Source: an uncultured Elioraea sp.
GTDB lineage: Bacteria; Pseudomonadota; Alphaproteobacteria; Acetobacterales; Acetobacteraceae
Length of the DNA: 33,303 nucleotides
Assembly: GCA_937995555.1 (NCBI GenBank)
Contig: CALKJX010000082.1
Coordinates: 1-33,303 of the forward strand
Direction: 5' to 3'
Shown piece by piece: positions 7,837 through 15,385 of this stretch. The first letter of the stretch is position 1; the number at the start of each line of letters is the position of its first letter. A program made the position numbers and the translations under genes. Under the pieces are notes generated by a model, which saw only the letters and a list, made by a program, of their open reading frames with translations, was not told the origin of the DNA and ran no database searches.

Positions 7837-8199
7837 ATGGCGACGAAGCTCGACCTCAAGGAGCGGCGCAAGAGCCGGCTGCGCTACCAGCTCCGCCAGA
7901 AGGGCGGCGGCCGGCCGCGCCTGTCGGTTTTCCGCTCCTCCAAGCACATCTACGCGCAGGTGATCGACGATGCCGCCGGCAGGACGATCGCCGCGGCGTC
8001 GTCGCGCGATCCGGATCTGAAGGCGACGCTGCGCACGGGGGCGGACAAGGCGGCCGCCGCGGCGGTCGGCCGCGCGGTGGCGGAGCGGGCGAAGGCCGCC
8101 GGCGTCTCGGCCGTGGTGTTCGACCGCGGCGCCTATCTCTATCACGGCCGCGTGCGTGCGCTGGCCGATGCCGCCCGCGAAGGCGGGCTCGACTTCTGA
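7837..8199 (+). CDS. rplR: 50S ribosomal protein L18
   Basis: 120 aa. ERRKSRLRYQLRQKGGGRPR, LSVFRSSKHIYAQVIDD and FDRGAYLYHGRVRALADAAR are diagnostic for this 5S rRNA-binding protein. It starts 2 nt after rplF; the A/G-rich end of rplF (GGAAGGAGG at 7812-7820) supplies the ribosome binding site. Confidence 0.97.
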   Translation: MATKLDLKERRKSRLRYQLRQKGGGRPRLSVFRSSKHIYAQVIDDAAGRTIAAASSRDPDLKATLRTGADKAAAAAVGRAVAERAKAAGVSAVVFDRGAYLYHGRVRALADAAREGGLDF

Positions 8200-8216
8200 G
8201 CGCGGGGGCCTGAGGC

Positions 8217-8804
8217 ATGGCACGGGAACCGAGGGAAGGGCGCGACCGCGGTGAGCGGCGCGAGCGCGACCGCGACGGCGACGATCTGGTCGACAAGCTC
8301 GTCGCCATCAACCGCGTCGCCAAGGTGGTGAAGGGCGGCCGGCGCTTCGCCTTCGCCGCCCTCGTCGTGGTCGGCGACAAGAAGGGGCGCGTGGGGCTCG
8401 GCACCGGCAAGGCGCGCGAGGTGCCGGAGGCGATCCGCAAGGCGACGGACTCGGCCAAGCGGTCGATGATCCGCGTGCCGATGCGCGAGGGTCGCACGCT
8501 GCACCACGACGTGATCGGCCATTTCGGCGCTGGCCGCGTGGTGCTGCGCGCCGCCCCCGCCGGCACCGGCATCATCGCCGGCGGGCCGATGCGCGCGGTG
8601 TTCGAGACCATGGGCATGGGCGACGTGGTGGCGAAATCGCTCGGCACGACGAACCCGCACAACATGGTCAAGGCGACCTTCGCGGCGCTCAGGAACGTCA
8701 ACGCCCCGCGCAGCGTGGCCGCGCGACGCGGCAAGAAGGTCTCCGACCTGATCGGCCGGCGCGACCAGCCGGCGCCCGAGGTGCGGGAGGCGGCGGATGC
8801 CTGA
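8217..8804 (+). CDS. rpsE: 30S ribosomal protein S5
   Basis: 195 aa. After a charged, disordered-looking N-terminus rich in Arg, Glu and Asp, the dsRBD-like domain reads LVDKLVAINRVAKVVKGGRR and FAFAALVVVGDKKGRVGLG. The C-terminal domain carries GTGIIAGGPMRAVFETMG. S5 affects decoding accuracy and mRNA unwinding with S3 and S4. The 3' end overlaps rpmD by 8 nt. Confidence 0.97.
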   Translation: MAREPREGRDRGERRERDRDGDDLVDKLVAINRVAKVVKGGRRFAFAALVVVGDKKGRVGLGTGKAREVPEAIRKATDSAKRSMIRVPMREGRTLHHDVIGHFGAGRVVLRAAPAGTGIIAGGPMRAVFETMGMGDVVAKSLGTTNPHNMVKATFAALRNVNAPRSVAARRGKKVSDLIGRRDQPAPEVREAADA

Positions 8805-8994
8805 AGCGAAGAAGCGCGTGCGCGTCACGCAGGTGGGCAGCCCCATCAACCGTCACGCAAGCCAGCGCGAGACCCTGATCGGGCTCGGGCTGAACAAGCT
8901 GAACCGGACGCGCGAGCTCGAGGACACGCCCGCGGTGCGGGGCATGATCCGCAAGGTGGCGCATCTGGTGAAGGTGGAGGAGGTGGCGGGCTGA
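8797..8994 (+). CDS. rpmD: 50S ribosomal protein L30
   Basis: 65 aa. The bacterial short L30 is seen in VRVTQVGSPINRHASQRETL and IGLGLNKLNRTRELEDTP, ending MIRKVAHLVKVEE. It overlaps the end of rpsE in another frame, which implies coupled translation, and is followed 31 nt later by rplO. Confidence 0.95.
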   Translation: MPEAKKRVRVTQVGSPINRHASQRETLIGLGLNKLNRTRELEDTPAVRGMIRKVAHLVKVEEVAG

Positions 8995-9025
8995 GGCCCG
9001 CCGCGTCCCACCGGGAGGGAGTGCG

Positions 9026-9508
9026 ATGAAGCTCAACGAACTGCGCGACAATCCGGGCGCGCGGACGAAGTTCAAGCGGGTCGGCCGGGGCATCGGCTCC
9101 GGCAAGGGCAAGACCTCGGGCCGCGGCGTGAAGGGCCAGAAGGCGCGCACCGGCGTGGCGCTCAACGGGTTCGAGGGCGGCCAGCTGCCGATCTATCGCC
9201 GGCTGCCGAAGCGCGGCTTCGAGCCGCTGCGCCGCACGGTCTACAGCCCGCTCAACCTCGCGCGGCTGGAGAAGGCGATCGAGGCCGGGCGGATCGATGC
9301 CGAGCGGCCGATCGACGAGGCGGTGCTGCGCGCGGCCGGGCTGGTGCGCAAGGGCAAGGTCGCCGGTGTGCGTCTGCTCGCGGTGGGTTCGGTGTCGCGG
9401 CCGCTCACGCTCACGGTGGCCGGCGCCTCGGCGGCCGCGGTGGCCGCGATCGAGGCCGCTGGCGGCACGGTCACCCTGACGGCGGCGCCCCGGCCGAACG
9501 AGGGCTGA
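9026..9508 (+). CDS. rplO: 50S ribosomal protein L15
   Basis: 160 aa. The glycine/lysine-rich RNA-binding N-terminus includes MKLNELRDNPGARTKFKRVG, RGIGSGKGKTSGRGVKGQKA and GFEGGQLPIYRRLPKRGF. The globular C-terminal domain ends in an Ala-rich segment and AAGGTVTLTAAPRP. L15 binds late in 50S assembly. GGGAGGGAG before the ATG is a strong ribosome binding site. Confidence 0.97.
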   Translation: MKLNELRDNPGARTKFKRVGRGIGSGKGKTSGRGVKGQKARTGVALNGFEGGQLPIYRRLPKRGFEPLRRTVYSPLNLARLEKAIEAGRIDAERPIDEAVLRAAGLVRKGKVAGVRLLAVGSVSRPLTLTVAGASAAAVAAIEAAGGTVTLTAAPRPNEG

Positions 9509-9642
9509 GCCGGCCAGCCGGGCGGGCCCTGCGCGGACGCGTTCACCTCATGGCGGGTGCGGCCCATCGGCGCTTGATCGCACCGGCAGGGGGCGGGCAC
9601 CTTCGCGGCCGGCCCCCGCAGATCTGATCCATCGGAGCATCC
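9509..9642 (+). other. rplO-secY intergenic region with two potential hairpins
   Basis: This 134-nt gap is long for the cluster. GGTGCG (9556-9561) can pair with CGCACC (9579-9584), and GGGGGC (9589-9594) with GCCCCC (9612-9617). Neither is followed by a T run, so they do not look like intrinsic terminators. A processing or translational-control element for secY is possible. I see no convincing promoter. CGGAG lies before the secY ATG. Confidence 0.4.
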
Positions 9643-10986
9643 ATGGCCTCGGCCGCCGAACAGCTTGCCGCCAATCTTAACTTCGGCGCCTTCGCCAAGG
9701 CGACCGAACTGAAGAAGCGCCTGTGGTTCACCCTGGGCGTGCTGATCGTCTACCGCATCGGCACCTACATCCCCGTGCCGGGGATCGATGCGTCGGTGAT
9801 GGCCGAGCTCGTGCGCACGCATGGCGGTGGCATTCTCGGCATGTTCGACATGTTCACCGGCGGCGCGCTCGGGCGCATGACGGTGTTCGCGCTCAACATC
9901 ATGCCCTACATCTCGGCCGCCATCATCATGCAGCTGATGACCGCGGCGAGCCCTACGCTCGAACAGCTGAAGAAGGAAGGCGAGCAGGGGCGCAAGAAGA
10001 TCAACCAGTACACGCGCTATCTGACGGTGGTGATCGCCGCGGTGCAGGCCTACGGCATCGCGGTGGGGCTGGAGAGCATCACCGGCACGCTCGGGCCGGC
10101 GGTGGCTGAGCCCGGGCTGTTCTTCCGCTTCTCGGCCGTAGTGACGCTGGTCGGCGGCACGATCTTCCTGATGTGGCTCGGCGAGCAGGTCACGGCGCGC
10201 GGGGTCGGCAACGGCATCTCGCTGATCATCTTCTCGGGCATCGTCGCCAACCTGCCCTCGGCGCTCGCGGCCACGCTGGAACTCGGCCGGACCGGGGCGA
10301 TCAGCACCTTCGTGCTGCTGTTCCTGCTGGTGATGGCGGTGGTGGTGACCGGCGCGGTGGTGTTCGTCGAGCGCGCGCAGCGGCGCATCATCGTGCAGTA
10401 CCCGAAGCGCCAGGTCGGCAACCGGATGTTCGGCGGCGACTCGACGCATCTGCCGCTGAAGATCAACACCGCCGGCGTGATCCCGGCGATCTTCGCCTCG
10501 GCGCTGCTGCTGCTGCCGGTGACGATCGCGGGGTTCTCGGCCGAGGGCGGGCCCGAGTGGCTGCAGCCGATCACGGCGGCGCTCGCGCATGGTCAGCCGC
10601 TCTACATGATTCTCTACGCCGCGATGATCGTGTTCTTCGCCTTCTTCTATACCGCGGTGGTGTTCAACCCGACCGAGACGGCCGACAACCTGAAGAAGTA
10701 TGGCGGCTTCATCCCCGGCATCCGGCCCGGGCAGAACACCGCGGAGTACTTCGACTACGTGCTGACGCGGCTGACCACGGTGGGCGCGATCTATCTGGTC
10801 GCGGTCTGCCTGTTGCCGGAGTTCCTGATCTCGCGCTACGCGGTGCCATTCTATTTCGGCGGCACCTCGCTGCTGATCATCGTCATCGTCACGATCGACA
10901 CGGTGGCGCAGATCCAGTCGCACCTGATCGCGCACCAGTACGAGGGGCTGATCAAGAAGGCGCGGCTGAGGGGGGCACGCAAGTGA
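9643..10986 (+). CDS. secY: Protein translocase subunit SecY
   Basis: 447 aa inner-membrane channel of the Sec translocon (SecYEG). It has the length and the ten hydrophobic segments expected. Landmarks are LGVLIVYRIGTYIPVPGID (first membrane segment), GGALGRMTVFALNIMPYIS (plug region), GEQVTARGVGNGISLIIFSG, the loop ERAQRRIIVQYPKRQVGNRM, and FNPTETADNLKKYGGFIPG. Co-transcription with ribosomal genes is normal. The TGA stop overlaps the GTG start of adk (GTGA), indicating coupling. Confidence 0.98.
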   Translation: MASAAEQLAANLNFGAFAKATELKKRLWFTLGVLIVYRIGTYIPVPGIDASVMAELVRTHGGGILGMFDMFTGGALGRMTVFALNIMPYISAAIIMQLMTAASPTLEQLKKEGEQGRKKINQYTRYLTVVIAAVQAYGIAVGLESITGTLGPAVAEPGLFFRFSAVVTLVGGTIFLMWLGEQVTARGVGNGISLIIFSGIVANLPSALAATLELGRTGAISTFVLLFLLVMAVVVTGAVVFVERAQRRIIVQYPKRQVGNRMFGGDSTHLPLKINTAGVIPAIFASALLLLPVTIAGFSAEGGPEWLQPITAALAHGQPLYMILYAAMIVFFAFFYTAVVFNPTETADNLKKYGGFIPGIRPGQNTAEYFDYVLTRLTTVGAIYLVAVCLLPEFLISRYAVPFYFGGTSLLIIVIVTIDTVAQIQSHLIAHQYEGLIKKARLRGARK

Positions 10987-11630
10987 ATCTGATCCTGCTC
11001 GGGCCGCCGGGTGCTGGGAAGGGCACGCAGGCCAAGCGTCTGGAGACCAGGCACGGCATCGCCCAGATCTCCACCGGCGACATGCTGCGCGCCGAGGTTG
11101 CCTCGGGCAGCGAGATCGGCCGGCAGGCGAAGTCGATCATGGAGGCCGGGCAGCTCGTGCCCGACGCGCTGATCACCGAGATGCTGGCCAGGCGGATCGA
11201 GGCGGAGGACTGCGCGCGCGGCTTCATCCTCGACGGATTTCCGCGCACGGTCGCCCAGGCCGAGTCGCTGGATCGGATGCTCGCCGCGAAGGGGCGCAGG
11301 CTCGATCATGTGATCGAGCTGAAGGTGGACGACGACGCGCTGGTGGAACGGATCTCGGGGCGCTTCACCTGCACCAAGTGCGGCGAGGGCTACCACGACC
11401 GGTTCAAGCGGCCCAAGGTCGAGGGCGTATGCGACGTCTGCGGCGGCACCGAGTTCACTCGCCGCGCCGACGACCGCGCCGAGACGGTGGCCACCCGGCT
11501 CGAGGCCTATCACCGCCAGACCGCGCCGCTGCTGCCGTACTATGAGGCTCAGGGGCGGCTGGTCAGCGTGGATGGCATGGCGGAGATGGATGAGGTGTCG
11601 CGCCAGATCGAGGCCGCGCTGGCCCGGTGA
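10983..11630 (+). CDS. adk: Adenylate kinase (ATP + AMP to 2 ADP), zinc-LID form
   Basis: 215 aa, cytoplasmic. The P-loop GPPGAGKGT lies at residues 7-15, the AMP-binding region contains STGDMLRAEV, and DGFPRT is at 84-89. The LID domain has four cysteines in two CxxC pairs (C130, C133, C150, C153), so it should bind a structural zinc, unlike the E. coli enzyme. Translation starts at a GTG overlapping the secY stop, giving MNLILLGPPG; no other start fits. Confidence 0.97.
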   Translation: MNLILLGPPGAGKGTQAKRLETRHGIAQISTGDMLRAEVASGSEIGRQAKSIMEAGQLVPDALITEMLARRIEAEDCARGFILDGFPRTVAQAESLDRMLAAKGRRLDHVIELKVDDDALVERISGRFTCTKCGEGYHDRFKRPKVEGVCDVCGGTEFTRRADDRAETVATRLEAYHRQTAPLLPYYEAQGRLVSVDGMAEMDEVSRQIEAALAR

Positions 11631-11680
11631 GTGCGAAGGTCCGCCTGTGCCGGGGCGCCTGTCCCCTGCGCAGGGCGGCG

Positions 11681-11708
11681 TTGACAGCGGGGCCGCGCGG
11701 CCTATAGT
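11681..11708 (+). promoter_or_regulatory. Sigma-70 type promoter for rpsM-rpsK-rpoA-rplQ
   Basis: TTGACA at 11681-11686 and TATAGT at 11703-11708 are separated by 16 bp. The -35 is perfect and the -10 differs from TATAAT at one base. It lies in the adk-rpsM gap, 50 nt after the adk stop, and would start transcription near 11714-11716. It is the closest match to consensus that I found in the window. Confidence 0.85.
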
Positions 11709-11718
11709 GCGCGACCTC

Positions 11719-11795
11719 CGGCGGCCCTCCGGGTCGGCCGCCGCCGTCGTTTGTGCTGAAGGAACCCTGTCGCCACGGCCCTTGGCCGGCAGGGT
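11719..11795 (+). promoter_or_regulatory. Structured 5' leader of the rpsM transcript
   Basis: Just downstream of the promoter, CGGCGGCC (11719-11726) and GGCCGCCG (11736-11743) form a perfect 8-bp stem with a 9-nt loop. A second hairpin pairs ACCCTG (11764-11769) with CAGGGT (11790-11795), with an inner stem CGGCC (11776-11780) / GGCCG (11784-11788). The untranslated leader would be about 130 nt. In E. coli an rpsM leader is the target of S4; this leader has no obvious sequence likeness that I can claim, so regulation is an inference. Confidence 0.5.
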
Positions 11796-11844
11796 CTGGC
11801 GTGCCTCCCGGGGGCGCGGATGGGCCAGGACGTGGAGCGGGGAC

Positions 11845-12222
<378 letters not shown>

Positions 12223-12274
12223 CCGATCCGGCTACCCACCCGCCGGGACCAGAGACCAAGGAAATACAGAACCC

Positions 12275-12664
12275 ATGGCGAAGCCTGCCGCGCGCGCGCG
12301 CAAGAAGGAGCGGAAGAACATCACGTCGGGTGTTGCCCACGTGAACGCGTCCTTCAACAACACCATGATCACGATCACCGACGCGCAGGGGAACGCGATC
12401 TCCTGGTCCTCGGCCGGGATGATGGGGTTCAAGGGCAGCCGCAAGTCAACGCCCTACGCGGCGCAGGTCGCGGCCGAGGATGCCGGGCGCAAGGCGCGCG
12501 ACCACGGCATGGAGGTGCTGGAGGTCGAGGTGTCGGGCCCCGGCTCGGGCCGCGAGAGCGCGCTGCGCGCCTTGCAGGCGGTCGGCTTCCAGATCACCGC
12601 GATCAAGGACGTGACCCCGATTCCGCACAATGGGTGCCGGCCGCGCAAGCGCAGGCGGGTCTGA
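12275..12664 (+). CDS. rpsK: 30S ribosomal protein S11
   Basis: 129 aa. ITSGVAHVNASFNNTMITIT, GFKGSRKSTPYAAQVAAEDA, VSGPGSGRESALRALQAVGF and the end TPIPHNGCRPRKRRRV are diagnostic. S11 lies on the 30S platform near the mRNA exit. AAGGAAA before the ATG is the likely ribosome binding site. Confidence 0.98.
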   Translation: MAKPAARARKKERKNITSGVAHVNASFNNTMITITDAQGNAISWSSAGMMGFKGSRKSTPYAAQVAAEDAGRKARDHGMEVLEVEVSGPGSGRESALRALQAVGFQITAIKDVTPIPHNGCRPRKRRRV

Positions 12665-12799
12665 GCGATGCAGTCATTGCGGGGGGCGGCGGGATGCCGC
12701 GCCCCGTCCCCGTGAGGCGGTTCCGCGCGGGGAGAAGGACACGCCGCACCGAGCGAGGTGCGGCCGACGGACCGCAGGACTAGGGCGAGAGGTTCACCC
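12665..12799 (+). other. rpsK-rpoA intergenic region with a perfect hairpin
   Basis: This 135-nt gap occupies the place where E. coli carries rpsD. It contains no credible coding sequence. GCCGCACC (12743-12750) and GGTGCGGC (12757-12764) form a perfect 8-bp stem with a 6-nt loop, ending 35 nt before rpoA, and no T run follows. A weaker GC-rich hairpin lies near 12679-12703. An RNA processing or stability site between rpsK and rpoA is possible. Confidence 0.5.
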
Positions 12800-13816
12800 G
12801 TGCTGCAGAAGAATTGGCAGGCCCTGATCAAGCCGAGCAAGCTCGAGGTCGAGCCCGGGCATGACCCGCACCGGGTCGCGACCGTGGTGGCCGAGCCGCT
12901 GGAGCGTGGCTTCGGCATGACGCTCGGCAATGCGCTGCGGCGCGTGCTGCTGTCCTCGCTCCAGGGGGCTGCCGTGACGGCGGTGCAGATCGACGGCGTG
13001 CTCCACGAGTTCAGCTCGATCCCCGGCGTGCGCGAGGATGTCACCGACATCGTCCTGAACATCAAGCAGCTCGCGATCCGCATGCACTCCGACGGGCCGC
13101 GGCGCATGACGCTTTCGGCAACCGGCCCTGGCGAGGTGCGTGCTGGCCAGATCGAGGCCGGGCACGACATCGAGATCCTGAACCCCGAGCTCGTGCTGTG
13201 CACGCTCGACGATGGCGTGAAGCTCGGCATGGAGTTCACGGTCAACACCGGCAAGGGCTACGTGCCGGCGGCCGAGAACCGGGCCGAGGATGCGCCGATC
13301 GGGCTGATCCCGGTGGATGCGATCTACTCGCCGGTGCGGCGGGTCGCCTATCGCGTCGAGCCGACCCGCGTCGGCCAGGTGACGAACTACGACCGGCTGC
13401 TGCTGACGGTCGAGACCAACGGCACGATCGGGGCCGAGGATGCGGTGGCGCTGGCCGCGCGCATCCTGCAGGACCAGCTCCAGCTCTTCATCAACTTCGA
13501 GGAGCCGCGCCAGATCTCGGCCGAGGAGCATCGCGACGACCTTCCGTTCAACCGCAACCTGCTGCGCAAGGTGGACGAGTTGGAGCTGTCGGTTCGCTCC
13601 GCGAACTGCCTGAAGAACGACAACATCGTCTATATCGGCGATCTCGTTCAGAAGACCGAGCAGGAGATGCTGCGCACCCCCAATTTCGGGCGGAAGTCCC
13701 TGAACGAGATCAAGGAGGTGCTGGCGGCCATGGGGCTCTCGCTCGGCATGACGGTGCCGGGCTGGCCGCCGGAGAACATCGAGGATCTGGCGAAGAAGCT
13801 CGAGGAGCCCTATTGA
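12800..13816 (+). CDS. rpoA: RNA polymerase alpha subunit
   Basis: 338 aa, standard length. The N-terminal assembly domain carries EPLERGFGMTLGNALRRVLL and LQGAAVTAVQIDGVLHEFSS. The C-terminal domain, joined by a linker near residues 235-255, includes LELSVRSANCLKNDNIVYIG and RTPNFGRKSLNEIKEVLAAM, which contact UP elements and activators. The start is a GTG giving (M)LQKNWQALIKPSKLEVE, matching other alphaproteobacteria; GAGAGG (12786-12791) precedes it. An upstream ATG at 12758 adds a non-family, Arg-rich stretch. Confidence 0.98.
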   Translation: MLQKNWQALIKPSKLEVEPGHDPHRVATVVAEPLERGFGMTLGNALRRVLLSSLQGAAVTAVQIDGVLHEFSSIPGVREDVTDIVLNIKQLAIRMHSDGPRRMTLSATGPGEVRAGQIEAGHDIEILNPELVLCTLDDGVKLGMEFTVNTGKGYVPAAENRAEDAPIGLIPVDAIYSPVRRVAYRVEPTRVGQVTNYDRLLLTVETNGTIGAEDAVALAARILQDQLQLFINFEEPRQISAEEHRDDLPFNRNLLRKVDELELSVRSANCLKNDNIVYIGDLVQKTEQEMLRTPNFGRKSLNEIKEVLAAMGLSLGMTVPGWPPENIEDLAKKLEEPY

Positions 13817-13846
13817 GGGCCGCCTGAAGGTAAGGGGTAGACGACC

Positions 13847-14284
13847 ATGCGCCACCGTGTCGGCGGCACCAAGCTCAGCGTCACCAGCACGCATCGCGCG
13901 GCGATGTTCCGCAATCTCGCGGTGGCGCTGATCAAGCACGAGCAGATCACCACCACCCTGCCGAAGGCGAAGGCGCTGAGGCCGGTGGCCGAGAAGCTGA
14001 TCACGCTCGGCAAGCGGGGCGGGCTGCATGCGCGCCGGCAGGCCTATGCGCAGCTGCGCGACGACGCGATCGTGGCGAAGCTGTTCGGCCCGCTGGCGGA
14101 GCGCTACCAGGCGCGCCCGGGCGGCTACTGCCGCGTGTTGAAGGCGGGGTTCCGCTACGGCGACATGGCGGCGATGGCGGTGATCGAACTCGTCGAGCGC
14201 GACCGCGACGCGAAGGGCCAGGACAGCGGTCCGAAGCCCGAGCCGAAGGTCGAGGATGAGGCCGAGGAGCAGCAGCCGGCCTGA
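13847..14284 (+). CDS. rplQ: 50S ribosomal protein L17
   Basis: 145 aa. MRHRVGGTKLSVTSTHRAAM, FRNLAVALIKHEQITTTLPK, AKALRPVAEKLITLGKRGG and YCRVLKAGFRYGDMAAMAVI identify L17. The last 25 or so residues form an acidic, Pro/Glu-rich tail beyond the E. coli length, common in alphaproteobacteria. It is the last gene of the block, directly before the terminator. Confidence 0.97.
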   Translation: MRHRVGGTKLSVTSTHRAAMFRNLAVALIKHEQITTTLPKAKALRPVAEKLITLGKRGGLHARRQAYAQLRDDAIVAKLFGPLAERYQARPGGYCRVLKAGFRYGDMAAMAVIELVERDRDAKGQDSGPKPEPKVEDEAEEQQPA

Positions 14285-14305
14285 ACGACCGTCCAGGGGG
14301 GATGC

Positions 14306-14344
14306 GCGAAGGGGGCCTTGCGGCCCCCTTCGCTTTCTTCCCTC
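14306..14344 (+). terminator. Intrinsic terminator closing the ribosomal block
   Basis: GCGAAGGGGGCC (14306-14317) and GGCCCCCTTCGC (14322-14333) form a perfect 12-bp stem with the loop TTGC, followed by TTTCTTCCCT. The T-rich side is only on the + strand side, so it terminates rplQ transcription, not the convergent gene at 14361. Confidence 0.92.
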
Positions 14345-14360
14345 AGGCGCTGTTTTTCCC

Positions 14361-15332
14361 TCAGGTCGGCGTGATCCCCGCCGCCTTCACCGCCGGCGCC
14401 CAGCGTTCCTTGTCGCTGGCGATCAGTGCGGCGAAGCGTGCGGCATCGCCGGTCCAGACCTGCCCGCCCATGCGGGTGATCTGTGCCGCGACCTCCGCGC
14501 TCTCGGTGATCGCGACGATCTCGCGCGAGAGCCGGTCGCGCATCGCCGCGGGGATGCCGGCGGGCGCGATCACGCCGAACCAGATCATCATCTCGAAGCC
14601 GGGCACGCCCGCCTCCTCCATCGTCGGCACATCGGGCAGCGCGGGGTGGCGTTCGCGCGCCGAGACCGCGAGCGGTTTCGCCTTGCCGGCCTGGATGTGC
14701 GGCACCATCGTGCCGATACCCTCGAAGATGATCGGCACCTCGCCGGCGAGGAAGGCGGTCATCACCGGCGCCGAGCCCCGGTACGGGATCGCGACGATGT
14801 CGGTGCCCGTCTGGAGCTTGAACGTCTCGAACATCAGGTGCACGGAGCTCCCGACACCGGGCATGCCGTAATTGAGCTGGCCGGGCCTCGACTTCGCGAG
14901 CGCGATCAGCTCCCGCACCGAGTTGACGCCGAGATCGGGGCTGACCGTCAGCACGGTCATGATGCGCGCGCAGAGCGCGATCGGTGTAAGGTCCTTCAGC
15001 GGATCGCCGAGGTTCGGATAGACGGTGGGGTTCACCGCCAGCGTGGCGGTGTTGCCGATGCCCAGTGTGCGGCCGTCGGGGCGGGCCTGCATCACCTCCC
15101 GGGTGCCGATCGAGCCGCCGGCGCCGGGTTTGTTGTCGACCACGCAGGAATGACCGATCACCGGGGCGAGGCGTTCCGCGATCAGGCGGGCGAAGGCATC
15201 GTTGAACGCGCCGGGCGGGGCGGGGACGACGATGCGCGTCGGGCCGTCCGGCAGGTCCGCCGCGCGCGCGCCTCGCGCGAGCGCCACGCCGCCGATCGTG
15301 CCTGCGAGCACGCTGCGCCTGCCGATCCTCAT
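14361..15332 (-). CDS. Bug/TctC-family tripartite tricarboxylate transporter binding protein
   Basis: 323 aa, exported periplasmic binding protein. The signal region MRIGRRSVLAGTIGGVALAR has a twin-Arg look and ends near ARAAD (residue 25). The mature part has family landmarks TRIVVPAPPGAFNDAFARLI, NKPGAGGSIGTREV, LNYGMPGVGSSVHLMFE, IPYRGSAPVMTAFLAGEVPI and LPDVPTMEEAGVPGFE. These receptors bind carboxylates or related small molecules; the substrate cannot be read from sequence. GGAGGG lies before the ATG at 15332; a longer open frame upstream is out of family. It is 53 nt behind the dehydratase gene and probably in one transcript with it. Confidence 0.93.
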   Translation of the reverse strand: MRIGRRSVLAGTIGGVALARGARAADLPDGPTRIVVPAPPGAFNDAFARLIAERLAPVIGHSCVVDNKPGAGGSIGTREVMQARPDGRTLGIGNTATLAVNPTVYPNLGDPLKDLTPIALCARIMTVLTVSPDLGVNSVRELIALAKSRPGQLNYGMPGVGSSVHLMFETFKLQTGTDIVAIPYRGSAPVMTAFLAGEVPIIFEGIGTMVPHIQAGKAKPLAVSARERHPALPDVPTMEEAGVPGFEMMIWFGVIAPAGIPAAMRDRLSREIVAITESAEVAAQITRMGGQVWTGDAARFAALIASDKERWAPAVKAAGITPT

Positions 15333-15385
15333 CGTTCCCTCCTCAGTGTTGACGTCGCGCATGGGACGACCGGCCCCGCCGGCGG

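Noticed and set aside
9241..10935. 564-codon open frame on the - strand opposite secY
   Set aside because: Low-complexity Asp/Arg/His/Gln composition typical of the complement of GC-rich coding sequence; secY is certain on the other strand.
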